Of a DNA stretch of 64,000 nucleotides, positions 51,300 to 61,058 are shown in pieces (positions within the stretch are counted from its first letter, which is position 1; every line of letters begins with the position of its first letter). The notes under the pieces were generated by a model. The model did no database searches. It was not told the DNA's origin and saw nothing but the letters and a program-made list of their open reading frames with translations. Made by a program: the position numbers and the translations under genes. This stretch comes from Indibacter alkaliphilus LW1 (lineage in GTDB: Bacteria > Bacteroidota > Bacteroidia > Cytophagales > Cyclobacteriaceae): contig NZ_ALWO02000014.1 in assembly GCF_000295935.2 (NCBI RefSeq), positions 1 through 64,000 on the forward strand, read 5' to 3'.

Positions 51300-53474
51300 C
51301 TACAAGTTCCACCAATAGGTAAACTTTAAAGCAACTGACCTGTCCTTTGCATAAAATGGTGCCGGAAGGTAATTATCTGTTACGACCAAGAAAATATCTG
51401 ATGCAGGTGCAAACCTCCACTGCAAGCGCGCATTCAAATTGATGTTTTCTATCTGTTCGTTGTACTGCACAAAGGTGGTAATGAAAAAGGTATTGGTCAG
51501 TGTCAGGTCAAACCTGGGACCTATCAACCAAAACCTGGTCACATCCCAAGGTTCGGGCAGGTGGATTTCATTGTAATTGGCATTCATGGTCATACTGAAA
51601 TAAGGCTGAATTCTATAGCCCATTTCACCTGCTAGATTATACCGGTCACCATCTGCAAAATATCCGCCCAGTCTACCCGAAACTGAATAAGTAAAAAGGC
51701 TTTGAGGTTTGGATGTATATTCACCTCCTACCGAATACCACTGATGATCTGTACCTGACTCAAGCAAATCACCCGAAAAATTAGTCGGGTCAAAAGGACG
51801 CTGAAGCTTTATAAAATCATAAGCTCCCCATACAAAAAGGTTACTTTGACTCCTAAATCTCACCCTATATACCATGAAAGATTCATTGTCTGTCAATTCC
51901 CAGTCAGTATTGTAAAAAAGGTTGACATTCAGTTCAGGTCCATGGCTGAGTATTTTTTTACTTTTCGGAAAAAAAAGATAGCCCACACTGGGACTTGCTT
52001 TGTAAAAACCCGTTCTGGGAACAAAACCTACCTCTGCAGTATAATTTTCGGAAACATATTCATGTCTCCAATTCCATGTCAGATTCCCTGAAGCATAGCG
52101 GAGATTGGAAGCATAAGCAACCCCATGACCTTGAATAGGACTGAAAGAGTTAAGCATAAATGCCTTTCCGGTCCACAAATTATTGGGTGAAGCATAGTTG
52201 AATTCAAAACCAACATTGCGGTTGTATTCACTGAACCTTCTCTCTCCTCCCGCATTGGGTTCAAAAGGTGCAGATTGTCTGTTTACAAGAATAGCTCCTA
52301 TATTGGACCTTGAAAAAACCCTTCTCTGTAAAGATATTACTGAATAGTTTTGCCCACCATAGTTATTCTCGGGTACAGCAGCAGTCTGCATGCTCATGGC
52401 ACCTACTCTCCAATCTTTATTGACCCTGCCACTTAATCTAGCACCTGCAATAATTGGAGCATCCAGACCTACCCTTCTCGAAAAAAATGGTCTTATTGTT
52501 TCGTATCCAAAGTTTCCGAAGATATCCCCGTTTTCAAGGAAAAACTGTCTCCGTTCAGGAAAAAATAATTCAAAGCGCTCTAAGTTGGTGACTTGCCTAT
52601 CTACTTCCACCTGTGAAAAATCCGGATTTACAGTCAAGTCCAAATTCAATGATGAACTCAATCCGATTTTGGCATCCATACCAAAAGCATTTCTGTACTC
52701 TGCACCCTGCCCCTCTTGAATATTCCTGTTCATGCCTCCAAGTGCATATGGAATTACAGAAACATTCGGACCGGGGGAAGGAGGTGGAGAATCCCATACC
52801 AACACACCTGTATAGGCTAAAGAAGCTGAAGGAAACTGTCTTGGCACTGGTGCCCAGCCGGATTTCTCTGTGGTCTTTAAGTCCATACGACTGAAATTGA
52901 TTCCCCATTCTTTGATACCATCTTTGTAGCGGATAGATTTAAAGGGAATCGCAGCCTCGAAGACCCAGCGGTCTTCATAATTCTGGACTTTTGAAACCCA
53001 TTTATTATCCCAACTCAAGTCTATTTGTCCTCCATTGAACATAATCCCATCCCACTGGGCACCAGCAGCATTGGCACCAAACGAAAAACCATTCAGTTGA
53101 TCATCAAAAGGATCCATAAAAAAGATAAAGTTGTCATTCTTCCCAAATGAAAAATCCCTCCTGAGAGACTCCACCATATAAGGTCCATCCAAAGCATGGA
53201 AGTTTTCGACCAGGATATAAATGTGTTTTTCATCATAGGCCATTCTGACATCCGTTCGCACACTGGAAAAGGAAGTGTCCATAGGAATGATCATAAAAAA
53301 ATCAGTAGCTATTTCAGCTTCTGCCCAAGTCTCTTCATCCATCACACCATCAATGCTGATCGGGTCTGATACACTTTTAATGTGTAGACGGTAATCAGAA
53401 TTGATTTTCCTCTGGGCAATGGAGGTATCGAGCAACAGGAAAGTACATAAAACCAAGAGTATGGCTTTCTTCAT
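51300..53474 (-). CDS. DUF5916 / CBM9-like outer-membrane protein
   Basis: A 724-residue protein starting at ATG 53474 after a signal peptide (AILLVLCTFLLLDTSIAQ). The N-terminal about 230 residues match the CBM9-like domain (ISIDGVMDEETWAEAEIATDF), then comes the DUF5916 barrel (LTVNPDFSQVEVDRQVTNLE; RRQFFLENGDIFGNF). It ends in a beta-barrel pattern (FTYWWNL). The family is found in the Bacteroidota outer membrane; binding of carbohydrate or another ligand is presumed from the CBM9-like part. Just downstream of the glucan locus but on the opposite strand to the regulator, so a link is uncertain. Confidence 0.85.
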   Translation of the reverse strand: MKKAILLVLCTFLLLDTSIAQRKINSDYRLHIKSVSDPISIDGVMDEETWAEAEIATDFFMIIPMDTSFSSVRTDVRMAYDEKHIYILVENFHALDGPYMVESLRRDFSFGKNDNFIFFMDPFDDQLNGFSFGANAAGAQWDGIMFNGGQIDLSWDNKWVSKVQNYEDRWVFEAAIPFKSIRYKDGIKEWGINFSRMDLKTTEKSGWAPVPRQFPSASLAYTGVLVWDSPPPSPGPNVSVIPYALGGMNRNIQEGQGAEYRNAFGMDAKIGLSSSLNLDLTVNPDFSQVEVDRQVTNLERFELFFPERRQFFLENGDIFGNFGYETIRPFFSRRVGLDAPIIAGARLSGRVNKDWRVGAMSMQTAAVPENNYGGQNYSVISLQRRVFSRSNIGAILVNRQSAPFEPNAGGERRFSEYNRNVGFEFNYASPNNLWTGKAFMLNSFSPIQGHGVAYASNLRYASGNLTWNWRHEYVSENYTAEVGFVPRTGFYKASPSVGYLFFPKSKKILSHGPELNVNLFYNTDWELTDNESFMVYRVRFRSQSNLFVWGAYDFIKLQRPFDPTNFSGDLLESGTDHQWYSVGGEYTSKPQSLFTYSVSGRLGGYFADGDRYNLAGEMGYRIQPYFSMTMNANYNEIHLPEPWDVTRFWLIGPRFDLTLTNTFFITTFVQYNEQIENINLNARLQWRFAPASDIFLVVTDNYLPAPFYAKDRSVALKFTYWWNL

Positions 53475-53829
53475 GGAAATGCTGGGTAATTCACAGGCCA
53501 AAAGTAAAGCTGATTTGGAGAACTTTATTAATTTTTTTTCAAAAGTTCATCTCAGGTTAGGAGTGGATAAATAAGGTGCTGAAATCAAAAGCTCTTTAGA
53601 TCAAAAAAAATAAAACTATTATGACCATGAACCCTTAATAAAATCAAAAGGCTCAATTCAAAATTATTCAAATAAAAAATTAGCTTTAACCTCTATTTTA
53701 AAAGGAAAAATACCCTGTAGAGGGTATTTCTATGCAGGTTTATTATTTGTAAATTGTATAAATCTTATTCCATTTTTTAACACGGTTTTTTTTAGAGGGA
53801 AGGGCTTCCAGAAGTTCTTCCCTCATTTC
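53475..53829. other. intergenic region with a hairpin
   Basis: About 350 AT-rich bases. AAATACCCT (53708-53716) pairs perfectly with AGGGTATTT (53721-53729) around GTAG; on the minus strand it is followed by TTTTTCC, so it may terminate the EcsC operon. A TACTTTTG on the minus strand (53506-53499) fits the -7 consensus for the DUF5916 gene, but without a well-spaced TTTG. Confidence 0.45.
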
Positions 53830-54579
53830 TTACAAATCCCATTTGAAGTACCTGACCCTGTAACATTGCTTGGCAGTCTCTCCAAGGAGTGCAGAGAGTT
53901 GGTAATTCGCTACTGCTCCTACTCCGGCTCCAATTACTGGAATAAGTTGTGCCAATTTGGCCAGATCCATGTAGTCCCTATATTCCAATTGAAACTCCAT
54001 CCAATCAAAATCAGCCTCATCCATTGGTAATAAAGCAGTATGAGCATCCCAATCTTCTATTACTTTAACTGTTTCGTTTCTTGATTCTTGACTGGAAAAC
54101 GCCAGTTTGAAAACATAGAGCATAAAAAGCCTTTCCTGAAAACTTTTCACATCAATTCCATAAGCAGCGGCAATCTCACAGAGCATTTTTATTTTGATAC
54201 TAAGAAAAGCAGGAAAATCAGCAAAGCCCATGAGAATGCCTCCAGCTCCAGTAATCGCACCTTCAGCAGAGGCTGTGTTTTTGTAAAACTTGATGATTCT
54301 GTCTACTTTTTCTTCCCGCTCTTTAAGTTTTAAACCTTCCAGTGGTTTAGGTGTGATGTATTTTGTTCCAAAAAGTAATCCCTTGATCATATTTTCAATG
54401 GCAAATGTGATCACTCTGTGGACCTTTTGGGGTATGATCTGATTGATGGTTTTTTGAGTTCCTTTAGTAATCAGGTTGAGAATAGAGGGGCGCTTATGGT
54501 TTTTAGCAAGCCAAGAGCTCATTTCCGCAAAGACAATTTCCTCATAATGCTCCTCAAGATAATCTTTGGTACTGTTCAT
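53830..54579 (-). CDS. EcsC family protein
   Basis: A 249-residue protein matching EcsC: EGAITGAGGILMGFADFPAF and IPVIGAGVGAVANYQL are the conserved glycine-rich amphipathic stretches, and the C-terminal KQCYRVRYF is typical. EcsC in Firmicutes accompanies the EcsAB transporter, but solo EcsC proteins such as this are of unknown function. It follows the zinc-ribbon gene by 40 bases on the same strand. Confidence 0.8.
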   Translation of the reverse strand: MNSTKDYLEEHYEEIVFAEMSSWLAKNHKRPSILNLITKGTQKTINQIIPQKVHRVITFAIENMIKGLLFGTKYITPKPLEGLKLKEREEKVDRIIKFYKNTASAEGAITGAGGILMGFADFPAFLSIKIKMLCEIAAAYGIDVKSFQERLFMLYVFKLAFSSQESRNETVKVIEDWDAHTALLPMDEADFDWMEFQLEYRDYMDLAKLAQLIPVIGAGVGAVANYQLSALLGETAKQCYRVRYFKWDL

Positions 54580-54619
54580 ATAATTTTAGGCTACTTTAGA
54601 TTATACGGGAGAATGCTTA

Positions 54620-55039
54620 TTATGATCCTTTTCCCATGTTCCCAAAAAGTCTATTGAGGTTCTGAAGATAACTCTCTCCCATATCTCTGACCACAAGTAC
54701 CCAACCATTCCAAAAGTCAAGAAAACCATAATCAAAACAAAACCAAAAATTCATGGATGGAGAATGTTGAAAGTGGTGGGTATGGTATTTAAAATTAAAT
54801 CCCAACTGAGACAATCTCTCTTTCGGAACTTTGACAGTTTCTACACCATCTTCTAAAACCATCATCAGTATTTTCCTATTGGTTCTTAGAATGTACTGAA
54901 TGTTTTTGACTTCATCCGCGTCGTCATCCCTTCGCTGATTGTTGTAACTACTCCTACAGGCGTCATTACAAAACTTCTTATCTGACCTTCCATGGATCGC
55001 CGACCCACAGTATTGGCAATGTCTTTTTGATAGCTCCAT
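54620..55039 (-). CDS. zinc-ribbon (DUF2116-type) hypothetical protein
   Basis: A 139-residue protein beginning with a metal-binding ribbon: CQYCGSAIHGRSDKKFC and NDACRSSYNNQRR (CxxC, then CxxxC). The C-terminal 80 residues are helix then aromatic-rich (HFQHSPSMNFWFCFDYGFLD). Similar proteins are widespread in Bacteroidota without known role; the ribbon may bind Zn and nucleic acid. First gene of a two-gene operon with EcsC. Confidence 0.7.
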   Translation of the reverse strand: MELSKRHCQYCGSAIHGRSDKKFCNDACRSSYNNQRRDDDADEVKNIQYILRTNRKILMMVLEDGVETVKVPKERLSQLGFNFKYHTHHFQHSPSMNFWFCFDYGFLDFWNGWVLVVRDMGESYLQNLNRLFGNMGKGS

Positions 55040-55190
55040 AAAAATTACATTTAAAAAGATTGAGAACTTTGTACGCTAAATCAGTTTAATATTAACAATT
55101 TAATAACATCAAGTCAATACCCATTTTTAGGTATTTTTTTGTTTTTTCTATCCATTCTCCTAGTATTCCAAGGATTTTTAATAAAAATTA

Positions 55191-55222
55191 AAACAAAAAG
55201 ACCAGGATTTTCACCTGGCCCT
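55191..55222 (-). terminator. terminator of the aconitase gene
   Basis: GACCAGG (55200-55206) pairs with CCTGGCC (55214-55220); on the minus strand it is followed by TTTTTGTTTT. It lies about 100 bases past the acnA stop. Confidence 0.8.
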
Positions 55223-55319
55223 TTGTTCATATTTCACAATTCTCTTTTGCTGATGCCTTTTGGAAAGTTAACCTTTGGAGCTATTCACTCTTAAGGATTA
55301 ACCATAGAAATACACCGAA

Positions 55320-58094
55320 TTATTTTTTCAAAAAGTCCCTGAGAACATAGTGGAGGATGCCACCATTTTTGAAATATTCAACCTCTATCGCTGAATCCAA
55401 TCTGCACAGGACTTTGAATTCAACTTGTCTACCATCCTCTTTTTTAGCAAGTACATGAAGTTCCTTCATAGGTGAAAGATCATTGGAAATTCCTGAAATA
55501 TCAAAAGACTCTTTGCCATTCAATCCAAGACTTTCTGCAGTTTCACCGGATTTAAATTGAAGCGGGAGCACTCCCATTCCAACCAGGTTACTTCTGTGAA
55601 TCCTTTCATAACTTTCAGCAATCACCGCCTTGATCCCTAATAAATTAGTACCCTTAGCAGCCCAATCCCTAGAAGAACCACTGCCATATTCTTTGCCTGC
55701 CAAAACCACCAAAGGAGTGTTGTTTTCCCTATATTTTTGAGAAGCTTCAAAAACACTCATTTCTTCACCTGAAGGAATGTGCCTCGTAAACCCACCTTCT
55801 TTGTCCGCCAGCTGATTTTTGATTCTAACATTGGCAAAAGTGCCTCTGACCATGACTTCATCATTTCCTCTCCTGGAACCGTATGAATTGAAATCCTTTC
55901 TTTGTACCCCTCTGCCTACCAAGTATTGTCCTGCAGGGCTCGATTCTGCAAATGAACCTGCTGGAGAAATATGATCTGTAGTAATGGAATCACCCAATTT
56001 CAAGAGTACTCTTGCACCTTTGATATCGTCTGGGTTTCCTACTTCTTCAGAGATTCCGTTAAAAAATGGTGCCTCCTTGATGTAGGTGCTTTCTTCAGAC
56101 CATTGGTAAACCTTATCCTTTGGTGCCTCAAGCTCCTTCCACATTTCATTGCCTTCGAAAATCTCACCATAACTTTTTGCATAATCTCCCGGGGATAATA
56201 CCTGGCTCATTACATCATTGATCTCATCATTGCTAGGCCAGATATCTTTTAGGTAAACCGGTTCCAAATTTGGATCATAACCTATCGGCTCGTTGAGCAA
56301 ATCAATATCAACTCTTCCCGCAAGTGCGTAGGCTACCACCAACATGGGAGACATTAGGTAATTCATTTTCACTTGGGGATGAACCCTAGCTTCAAAGTTT
56401 CTATTCCCTGAAAGCACAGAGCTTACTACCAAGTCATTTTCCTCAACGGCACTTGCAATATGCTTGGGGAGAGGACCTGAATTCCCTATACAAGATGTAC
56501 ATCCGTAGCCTACCACGTGGAACCTCAACGCTTCCAAGTCATCAAGCAGGCCTGATTTTTCTAAGTAATCAGTAACTACTTTGGATCCTGGAGCCAAAGA
56601 TGTTTTTACCCAAGGCTTCACATCCAAGCCCCTTTCTCTCGCCTTTTTAGCGACCAACCCTGCACCCAACATCACCGAAGGGTTAGAAGTATTGGTGCAA
56701 GATGTAATAGCAGCTATCACTATAGATCCATCATGGAGAGCAAACTTTTCATTATGAAGTTTTACCACAACAGTCTTGAGTCCATTTTTCACTTTAGTTT
56801 CATACTCTACACCATCAGCGTCTCCTCCTCTATTTTCTCCTGGTTGACTCCCACCTTCTCCATACCATCTCCCAACCTCTCTTTTGTCGATTGGGATATA
56901 CTCTCTACCGTGAACATTTTTGAGCAATTCCCCGAATTTCCCCTTGAACTCTCTCAAGAGAATTTTATCCTGTGGTCTTTTGGGTCCAGAAACTGTCGGT
57001 TCAACCGAATCCAGATCAAGTTCTAACAAGGAGCTATATTTGATTTTGTCCTCATTTTCCCTCCATAGCAAATTTGATTGGCAATATTGCCTCACCAAAT
57101 CAATCTGTTCTTGAGATCGGTTTGTTTTAGACATGTAGTCCAATGTTCTGTCATCAATTGGAAAATAAGTAACCGTACACCCAAACTCAGGAGACATGTT
57201 GGAAATAGTAGCTCTATCTGGAACAGAAAGGTGATCTAGACCTGGGCCAAATACTTCCACGAACTTACCGACCACACCATGTTTTCTGAGTAATTCTGTA
57301 ATGGTCAAAACCATATCTGTGGCTGTAATCCCTAAAGGAAGCTTTCCGGTCAATTTCAAGCCCACCACTTCGGGCATGATAAAATAAATCGGCTGACCTA
57401 GAATCGCAGCTTCAGCTTCAATTCCTCCTACTCCCCAAGCCACAACTCCGATACCGTTGACCATAGGCGTATGCGAATCAGTACCTACCAATGTGTCCGG
57501 GAAAACATTGCCATCTCTTTCAATCACGCCCTGGGCTAAATATTCCAAATTCACTTGGTGACAAATCCCCATCCCGGGAGGCACCACAGAGAAATTATCA
57601 AATGCCTTCTGAGCCCATTTCAAAAACTGATAGCGTTCACCATTTCTTTCATATTCCACCTCCACGTTCTTTTGATATGAATAATTTGTGCCAAAGAAAT
57701 CAACTTGGACAGAATGGTCTATGACCAAATCTACTGGAATCAATGGATTTATTTTTTCGGGATTTTTACCCTTTCTTACGGCTTCAGCTCGCAAGGAAGC
57801 TATATCTACTACTGCCGGCACACCGGTAAAATCCTGCATCAAAACTCTGGCAGGCTTGAAGGGGATATCTTTGTCTGATGGCTCAGGTGACCAAGTGGCC
57901 AAAGTCTCAATATGTTCCTTGGTAATGCCAAAGTCATCAAAATTCCTAAGGGCATTTTCCAATAAAATCCTGATGGAAAAAGGAAGTGAATCTATATCAT
58001 ACCCAGCTTCCTTAAGCGAATTTAAACTCCAATAGGTCAGTTTGCCTTTTTGGCCATCTAGTTGTTTTTTGGTGTCGTGTGGATGTATTTTCAT
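55320..58094 (-). CDS. acnA: aconitate hydratase (AcnA type)
   Basis: A 924-residue [4Fe-4S] enzyme converting citrate to isocitrate in the TCA cycle. The three cluster cysteines are visible: C in AITSCTNTSNP and the two in CTSCIGNSGPLP. The N-terminal QDFTGVPAVVD, DSHTPMVNGIGVVAWGVGG and the C-terminal swivel domain (KEYGSGSSRDWAAKGT) are complete. Length is normal for AcnA. It is a single gene with its own terminator. Nothing unusual. Confidence 0.96.
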   Translation of the reverse strand: MKIHPHDTKKQLDGQKGKLTYWSLNSLKEAGYDIDSLPFSIRILLENALRNFDDFGITKEHIETLATWSPEPSDKDIPFKPARVLMQDFTGVPAVVDIASLRAEAVRKGKNPEKINPLIPVDLVIDHSVQVDFFGTNYSYQKNVEVEYERNGERYQFLKWAQKAFDNFSVVPPGMGICHQVNLEYLAQGVIERDGNVFPDTLVGTDSHTPMVNGIGVVAWGVGGIEAEAAILGQPIYFIMPEVVGLKLTGKLPLGITATDMVLTITELLRKHGVVGKFVEVFGPGLDHLSVPDRATISNMSPEFGCTVTYFPIDDRTLDYMSKTNRSQEQIDLVRQYCQSNLLWRENEDKIKYSSLLELDLDSVEPTVSGPKRPQDKILLREFKGKFGELLKNVHGREYIPIDKREVGRWYGEGGSQPGENRGGDADGVEYETKVKNGLKTVVVKLHNEKFALHDGSIVIAAITSCTNTSNPSVMLGAGLVAKKARERGLDVKPWVKTSLAPGSKVVTDYLEKSGLLDDLEALRFHVVGYGCTSCIGNSGPLPKHIASAVEENDLVVSSVLSGNRNFEARVHPQVKMNYLMSPMLVVAYALAGRVDIDLLNEPIGYDPNLEPVYLKDIWPSNDEINDVMSQVLSPGDYAKSYGEIFEGNEMWKELEAPKDKVYQWSEESTYIKEAPFFNGISEEVGNPDDIKGARVLLKLGDSITTDHISPAGSFAESSPAGQYLVGRGVQRKDFNSYGSRRGNDEVMVRGTFANVRIKNQLADKEGGFTRHIPSGEEMSVFEASQKYRENNTPLVVLAGKEYGSGSSRDWAAKGTNLLGIKAVIAESYERIHRSNLVGMGVLPLQFKSGETAESLGLNGKESFDISGISNDLSPMKELHVLAKKEDGRQVEFKVLCRLDSAIEVEYFKNGGILHYVLRDFLKK

Positions 58095-58231
58095 AAAGAA
58101 TGTATTTATTTTTAAAAAGATGATTCAATTTAATAACTGCAAAACCAGCATATTAATTCTCAATTTAGTTAATTTATACCCAATACAATTTTGAACGGGT
58201 CAATTTTTTATCTTCAATTAAATCAAATTCC

Positions 58232-59269
58232 ATGAGAGCAATGCTTTTAATAAGCAGTTTATTATTGATAATAACAACCTTAATTCCACTGATCAAAAAA
58301 GATCATTGGACTTTTCGTGTATTTGATTACCCAAGGTTTCAAAAATTCTTTCTTTGCTTAATCACTCTTGTTCTATGGCTATTCGTAGGGATTCCCCAAA
58401 ATACACTTGACATAATAGTTTTTAGCATACTCATAATGAGTATAGTTTATCTCTTTTATCAAATTCATCCCTTTACACCCTTTTCTTCCAAAATGGTCCA
58501 AACTGCCAAGGGGAAGAGTCATTCAGATATCTCCGTAATGGTGATCAACGTTTTTCAATATAATAGGGCATATCATAAGGCAACGGAGTTGCTGGAATCC
58601 GAAAGCCCAGATTTATTTGTGCTTGTAGAGACTGATTTCAAATGGGCAGAAGCAATGGTAAAATTCAAACCCAAGTATCCGTTTTTTGTAGAAGTCCCCA
58701 AAGACAATACCTATGGCATGGTGCTTTACTCTAAAATTCCTATCAAAGAAAAGTTTGTACGTTACCTGATAGAAGACGAAGTCCCATCCATTGAAGTATT
58801 GCTTGATGATCAAAAGTTAGGTCAAGTCAGTATTTTTGCGTTGCACCCTACACCACCTGTTCCAAGTGAAAATCCAAGAAGTACTGAAAGGGATGCTGAG
58901 ATTTTGGTAGTAGGGAAAAAAGTCAAAGATCTGAAAAGGCCGGTTCTTGTACTTGGAGACTTAAATGATGTAGGCTGGTCCTATACGAGTGAGCTGTTCC
59001 TGAAAGTCAGCGGCTTGCTTGATCCCAGAAGAGGAAGAGGAATGTTCAGTACATTTCATGCCAAATACTTCTTTATGAGGTGGCCCTTGGATCACATTTT
59101 TGTGAGCAGGCATTTTACACTCAAAAAACTGAAAACGCACCGATATATAGGTTCTGACCATTTTCCGATCAGCGGACACTTTCAACTCAACCCTTTCAAT
59201 GACAATGAGGGACTGAAAGCCACTATAGACGAGAAAATGGAGGCCAAAGAAAAAATCAAAAAAGCATAA
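58232..59269 (+). CDS. endonuclease/exonuclease/phosphatase (EEP) family membrane protein
   Basis: A 345-residue protein with N-terminal membrane segments (about 3-20, 39-60 and 65-82) and an EEP domain. VLVETDFKWAEAM carries the active-site Glu, GDLNDVGWS the metal/phosphate Asp-Asn, and GSDHFPISGHF the catalytic Asp-His. These enzymes cut phosphodiesters in nucleic acids, lipids or sugars; the membrane anchor suggests a lipid or envelope substrate. The C-terminal tail is lysine-rich and cytoplasmic. Confidence 0.85.
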   Translation: MRAMLLISSLLLIITTLIPLIKKDHWTFRVFDYPRFQKFFLCLITLVLWLFVGIPQNTLDIIVFSILIMSIVYLFYQIHPFTPFSSKMVQTAKGKSHSDISVMVINVFQYNRAYHKATELLESESPDLFVLVETDFKWAEAMVKFKPKYPFFVEVPKDNTYGMVLYSKIPIKEKFVRYLIEDEVPSIEVLLDDQKLGQVSIFALHPTPPVPSENPRSTERDAEILVVGKKVKDLKRPVLVLGDLNDVGWSYTSELFLKVSGLLDPRRGRGMFSTFHAKYFFMRWPLDHIFVSRHFTLKKLKTHRYIGSDHFPISGHFQLNPFNDNEGLKATIDEKMEAKEKIKKA

Positions 59270-59298
59270 AAAAAGCCGGTAAATGCCGGCTTAGATTT
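59266..59298. terminator. bidirectional terminator between the EEP gene and mlaD
   Basis: AAGCCGG (59273-59279) pairs with CCGGCTT (59286-59292); an A-run precedes and a T-rich stretch follows. On the minus strand the T-run is strong, suiting the mla operon; it also follows the plus-strand EEP gene. Confidence 0.85.
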
Positions 59299-59313
59299 TT
59301 ATTGGTAGAGTGC

Positions 59314-60285
59314 TTAATCATTGTCATTTGCCCGATTCATTCTTTTAAAGCCTCTTCTGAATGGCCAAGTATATTCCAAAGCTTCCAAACCTCTATTGAG
59401 ATTAATGGCCGAACTATCAGCATAAATCAAGGTTTGTTTCAGCCTGTCTGCAAACTCAGGGTCATTCAGCATCATTCCAAGCGTATTATCTTTGTCATTC
59501 AACTTAGCAGTAACTTCTGTCAGGTCACCGGTTAGCTGATTTGCATTGGCGGCAGTAGATTTGAGCTCCTCTATGGAGCTTTGAAGACTTTTATACAATT
59601 CTCTGTCTGTAGCCAAATCATTAAAAAGATTTCCTTCCTTATTCAGGTTACTCGCAAACTTATTCATTTCAGAAATCATCCTGTTACTGTTTACAGAAGC
59701 CCTTTCAAGATTATTGAGGATATTTTTAAAGTTTTCAGCAACCAAACTATCAGTCATGACTGTCCCTACAATACCTTGGCCCTCGGCTATTTTTGAAGTC
59801 AGTACTTTGAGGTTGTCAGTGATGGTCACCAAATTCATGTTGTTTTCCTGAAGTGTTTCCATCATTTTATCAGTATCCAAAGGCATCTCAGCTTGGAGCC
59901 TATCACCATCTTCTACCGAAGGCGCCTGTGTAGTACCACCATAAATTACAATGATTTTGTTCCCTATCAGTCCGTCAGAGCCAATTGTAGCTTTAGAGTC
60001 TTTGCGGATAAATTCCCTTACTTTCTCTTCCACGTTCATAATAATCTCCACCTGGGAATCCCCATAAAAATTTACTCTTCTAACAGTGCCTATTTTTACA
60101 CCGGAAAACCAAACATTATTCCCGACTTGTAAGCCTGCCACATCATCAAAGACTGCATTCAAAGAAATGCTCTTTACAAACTTCTTTTGCTGACCACCCA
60201 TGGTCATGATTCCTGTTACCAAAATGGCTATCCCTATCAAGACGAATATGCCAACGATGACTGATTTTTTATTATCGTTTCTCAT
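59314..60285 (-). CDS. mlaD: MlaD-like MCE-domain periplasmic lipid-binding protein
   Basis: A 323-residue protein with one N-terminal membrane segment (VGIFVLIGIAILVTGIM) and an MCE domain (NAVFDDVAGLQVGNNVWFSG, VKIGTVRRVNF), then a long coiled-coil tail (about 120-300). MCE proteins form hexameric tubes that carry phospholipids between the membranes. It starts one base into the stop of mlaF (TAATG), the last gene of the RR-mlaE-mlaF-mlaD operon. Longer than E. coli MlaD because of the helical tail, as in other Bacteroidota. Confidence 0.87.
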   Translation of the reverse strand: MRNDNKKSVIVGIFVLIGIAILVTGIMTMGGQQKKFVKSISLNAVFDDVAGLQVGNNVWFSGVKIGTVRRVNFYGDSQVEIIMNVEEKVREFIRKDSKATIGSDGLIGNKIIVIYGGTTQAPSVEDGDRLQAEMPLDTDKMMETLQENNMNLVTITDNLKVLTSKIAEGQGIVGTVMTDSLVAENFKNILNNLERASVNSNRMISEMNKFASNLNKEGNLFNDLATDRELYKSLQSSIEELKSTAANANQLTGDLTEVTAKLNDKDNTLGMMLNDPEFADRLKQTLIYADSSAINLNRGLEALEYTWPFRRGFKRMNRANDND

Positions 60286-61058
60286 TACTTAATGAAGTTA
60301 TAATCGTAAAATGATTTTATCCTTTGATCCGATGCTTGGGTAAAAACCTCTTCAAAAGGACCAACCGCCTTAAACTGTCCATCTAACAAGACCGCCATTC
60401 TGTCTCCCGTCGTTTTGGCACAAGTCAGATCGTGCGTAATCACAATGGAAGAAGTATTAAACTGCTCCCTTACCTGTACAATAAGGTTATTGATCTCTAC
60501 ACAAGTGATTGGATCCAAGCCGGCTGTAGGTTCATCATAAAGCATTATTTCCGGATTTAGAATTAAAGTCCTTGCTACACCAATACGTTTCTTTTGGCCC
60601 CCTGATAACTCAGAGGGCATTTGATTGGCAGACTGCGGCAAGCCAACAGCCTCCAACAACTCGTCTACTTTTTTGTCAATTTCCTTTTTGGTAAGGCCTT
60701 TGACATTCCTTGTAAGTGGAAATACCAAGTTTTCCTTCACAGTCATACTATCATACAAGGCTGAGTGTTGAAAAGAAAACCCGACTTTCAGCCTGAGCTT
60801 ATTTAACTCTTTCAATGAAAGGCCTGAAGTGTTTTGCCCAAGGATTTCTATGGACCCCTCATCCTGCTCCAATAGACCCACCATTATTTTGATAAGCACA
60901 GACTTACCGCTACCGGATTTACCCAATACCACAAGGTTTTCTCCTTTGTATAAATCCAAATCAACTCCCATCAAAACATGGTTTTCATCAAAGGACTTTT
61001 TCAATCCCCTCATCTTCACCACCTTTTCTCTTTGATCTTTATGCATTTCTGATGGCAT
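60285..61058 (-). CDS. mlaF: ABC transporter ATPase MlaF
   Basis: A 257-residue ABC ATPase with Walker A GKSGSGKS, signature LSGGQKKR, Walker B IMLYDEPTAGLDP and switch His (VITHD). The ATG at 61058 gives MPSEMHKDQ; 61046 is an alternative. It overlaps mlaE by 20 bases and mlaD by one, so the three are tightly coupled. It powers phospholipid transport with the MlaE permease. Confidence 0.92.
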   Translation of the reverse strand: MPSEMHKDQREKVVKMRGLKKSFDENHVLMGVDLDLYKGENLVVLGKSGSGKSVLIKIMVGLLEQDEGSIEILGQNTSGLSLKELNKLRLKVGFSFQHSALYDSMTVKENLVFPLTRNVKGLTKKEIDKKVDELLEAVGLPQSANQMPSELSGGQKKRIGVARTLILNPEIMLYDEPTAGLDPITCVEINNLIVQVREQFNTSSIVITHDLTCAKTTGDRMAVLLDGQFKAVGPFEEVFTQASDQRIKSFYDYNFIK